Assembly: GCA_015680685.1 (NCBI GenBank)
Contig: MNCI01004635.1
Span: 171,500-193,506, forward strand
Direction of reading: 5' to 3'
Length of the DNA: 22,007 nt
Source: Gnetum montanum
Taxonomy: Eukaryota; Streptophyta; Gnetopsida; Gnetales; Gnetaceae
Both the position numbers and the translations under genes were made by a program. Under the pieces are notes generated by a model. That model saw nothing but the letters and a program-made list of their open reading frames with translations. It did not search any database and was not told the origin of the DNA. Numbering within the stretch: the stretch's first letter is position 1; each line of letters starts with the position of its first letter. Positions 20,985 through 22,007 of the stretch are shown here, piece after piece.

Positions 20985-21114
20985 TTGTAATAGGCAAAAA
21001 TATAAGAAAAGAACATACAAGCAAAAAATTTTAAAACTACAAAAAACATTATGGCCATAAAACCTAAAAACATAAAAAAAATAAAATAAAAATGCAAAAC
21101 AAAAAAATTCTAAC
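20985..21114 (-). other. Intron 3 of the antisense gene
   Basis: GAAAA|GTTAGA, a T-rich body, and an end at CCTATTACAA|TG. Phase 1 continuity with exon 4 requires this end, so the acceptor AG appears mutated to AA. The nearby alternative TTTAG|ATGAG breaks the frame. Confidence 0.5.
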
Positions 21115-21243
21115 TTTTCTTCCTAACATCAAGGGCTATATGTTGTAACCTATCAATCATGTCATTTACTATTTCCTACATGAATTCCAACTTGTTTGGG
21201 GCCTTCACCCAAGGCTTGGGACAAAATGTAGATGTAGATGCTT

Positions 21244-21347
21244 CTAGAAAATACTCATGTATTACAATGAACATAGCCATCAATATGATTTTTAACAAAA
21301 ACCATATAAAATTTGAAAGAAAAATGTAAACAACACCAAGATCTTAC
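21244..21347 (-). other. Intron 2 of the antisense gene
   Basis: CTTCCTA|GTAAGATC to TATTTTCTAG|AAGC, phase 1, with good donor and acceptor consensus. Confidence 0.65.
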
Positions 21348-21512
21348 TAGGAAGATCTTGAGGCAAGTCCATTGAAGGGTTATCTTCTAGGGGAAAATCA
21401 CCTAAGATGAAATCCAAAACATCTAGTACTTCTTGAAATGTCCTTTCCTCTTTTTTCTTGCATCTTTGCTTCTCCTTCATAGAAACTTGTGTAGCCAACC
21501 CCTATTTCTTCC

Positions 21513-21627
21513 CTACAACCAATCAAAGTGAAAAAAGAACAAGTTAGTAGACATTTTAAACAATAAAAATATAGCCAAAATATATCCAAATAAAAAGAAG
21601 GTAAAAATAAAAAAAATATCTTCATAC
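21513..21627 (-). other. Intron 1 of the antisense gene
   Basis: GTTGAAG|GTATGAAG to TTGATTGGTTGTAG|GGAAG, phase 1. A branch-point-like CTAAC motif (TACTAAC) lies near 21545, and the acceptor is strong. Confidence 0.7.
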
Positions 21628-21667
21628 CTTCAACATTCTAATTAACCTTGTTAAACTTGATGGCTAG

Positions 21668-22007
21668 TGTTGGCGACCATTTGGGACGCAACTGCCAACG
21701 AGTGTCCTCGAACAGGATTTAGGTGCCTGCTGGTCTCTGGCAACACCAAGGCCCAGATACCTCCAAATAAACTCAGTAGTTAATGTGGGTATGTGTGTGT
21801 GCTGTTGCGGCATGCGGTTGTGAGAAATGTAACGATTGCGTTGCATGTAAACTACAAATGACTTACTTTAAAGAGATTCAGCCAACTTTGCCCAGTACTG
21901 TGAGTTGTTGAAAATTTCCTATTTTGTTCAACTGCCTAGTCTACACGGTCCTTATAATACCTACTTGTAACAAATAAAATTTTGCAAAAACATTTGAGCA
22001 CAACTCC
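21668..22007 (+). mobile_element. Probable edge of a younger insertion (LTR start?)
   Basis: Composition changes sharply at TGTTGGCGACC: GC rises and CpGs appear often (GCGACC, GACGC, CTCGAAC, TTGCGGC), unlike the CpG-poor DNA to the left. The start TGTTGG is typical of copia LTRs. It cuts into exon 1 of the antisense gene. An AATAAAA motif lies near 21972, and a GT-rich microsatellite at about 21790-21802. The end is outside the window. TGGCGACC could alternatively be a primer-binding-site relic, as Ogre elements use TGGCGACT-type sites. Confidence 0.4.

Larger units (their letters stand above)
15084..21667 (+). mobile_element. E3: Tat/Ogre-like gag-protease region with antisense gene, ends not defined
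   Basis: This holds a leader (15084-16017), a gag-protease pseudogene on the plus strand and a spliced pseudogene on the minus strand. No LTR pair was found, so unity of the region is inferred from adjacency and similar decay. RT, RNase H and integrase motifs are absent between the protease and the antisense gene. E2 probably inserted into its left part, since pre-E2 sequence at 8140-8940 and 15370-15900 has similar GTAGCATGTAGC-like phrases. Confidence 0.5.
19977..21667 (-). pseudogene. Antisense multi-exon gene, product unknown, broken
   Basis: On the minus strand I infer exon 1 (21628 to at least 21667, 5' end cut), exon 2 (21348-21512), exon 3 (21115-21243), exon 4 (20162-20984) and exon 5 (19977-20048). 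Introns are 115, 104, 130 and 113 bp. Donors are GTATGA, GTAAGA, GTTAGA and GTTAGC; acceptors are TTGTAG, TTCTAG, CAA (decayed) and CTATAG. The first three introns are all phase 1 and exons 2 and 3 are multiples of three, so one frame runs from exon 1 through exon 4. Exon 2 is charged (MKEKQRCKKKEERTFQEVLD). Exon 4 holds a coiled-coil-like stretch (FFWEKVVALERHVKELPNEN) and continues Lys/Glu-rich. Exon 5 gives an acidic end, ALGDNNDGIGND, PPPSP then TAG; joining it needs one small indel. About 12 in-frame stops in exon 4 disable it. I do not recognise the product. The position fits the antisense additional ORFs of Tat-lineage elements; a captured host gene is the alternative. Confidence 0.6.

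Noticed and set aside
21671-21690. Ogre-type primer-binding site TGGCGACC
   Set aside because: Only the first bases fit and there is no LTR end immediately to its left; kept only as an alternative to an LTR start.

Overview
The window looks like intergenic DNA from a plant with a large, repeat-rich genome (a conifer or other big-genome seed plant would fit; the sequence does not fix the species). It is strongly AT-rich. I see no intact host gene. Nearly everything recognisable is LTR-retrotransposon material at different stages of decay, with spliceosomal-type introns in one antisense gene. Coding frames are still followable, but stop codons interrupt them, mostly where CAG, CAA or CGA would become TAG, TAA or TGA. 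That is the pattern expected from long-term cytosine methylation and deamination.

Layout. (1) 1-2232: the 3' part of a Ty3/gypsy-type element (E1), with a long non-coding 3' module, a purine tract and a CpG-rich LTR at 1540-2232. (2) 2233-5545: AT-rich DNA with a tRNA-derived SINE-like unit (2781-2920) and a minus-strand Ty1/copia remnant made of an LTR (4858-5545) and broken gag-protease (about 3480-4330). (3) 5546-8945: mostly unassigned AT-rich DNA with one antisense ORF, an inverted repeat and short degenerate repeats. (4) 8946-15078: a complete but decayed element E2 of the same family as E1, flanked by the perfect 5-bp target-site duplication CTAAG. It has a truncated 5' LTR, a gag-only reading region, the 3' module shared with E1, an internal LTR fragment and a full 3' LTR. 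E2 fits the gag-only, non-autonomous type called TR-GAG. (5) 15084-21667: a second gag-type region (E3) of Tat/Ogre-like character, with gag plus aspartic protease but no reverse transcriptase, integrase or RNase H. About 430 bp downstream, on the opposite strand, lies a broken but clearly exon-intron structured gene of at least five exons. (6) 21668-22007: GC-richer, CpG-containing sequence that begins abruptly with TGTTGG and probably marks the edge of a younger insertion.

How the parts fit. E1 and E2 are relatives of different apparent age. Both lack pol in the parts visible and would have depended on an autonomous partner for reverse transcriptase and integrase. Their U3 regions share a paired GATATC-type palindrome just upstream of a TATA box. 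The most interesting object is the antisense spliced gene at 19977-21667. It resembles in layout the additional antisense ORFs known from Tat-lineage elements, but its product is not recognised.
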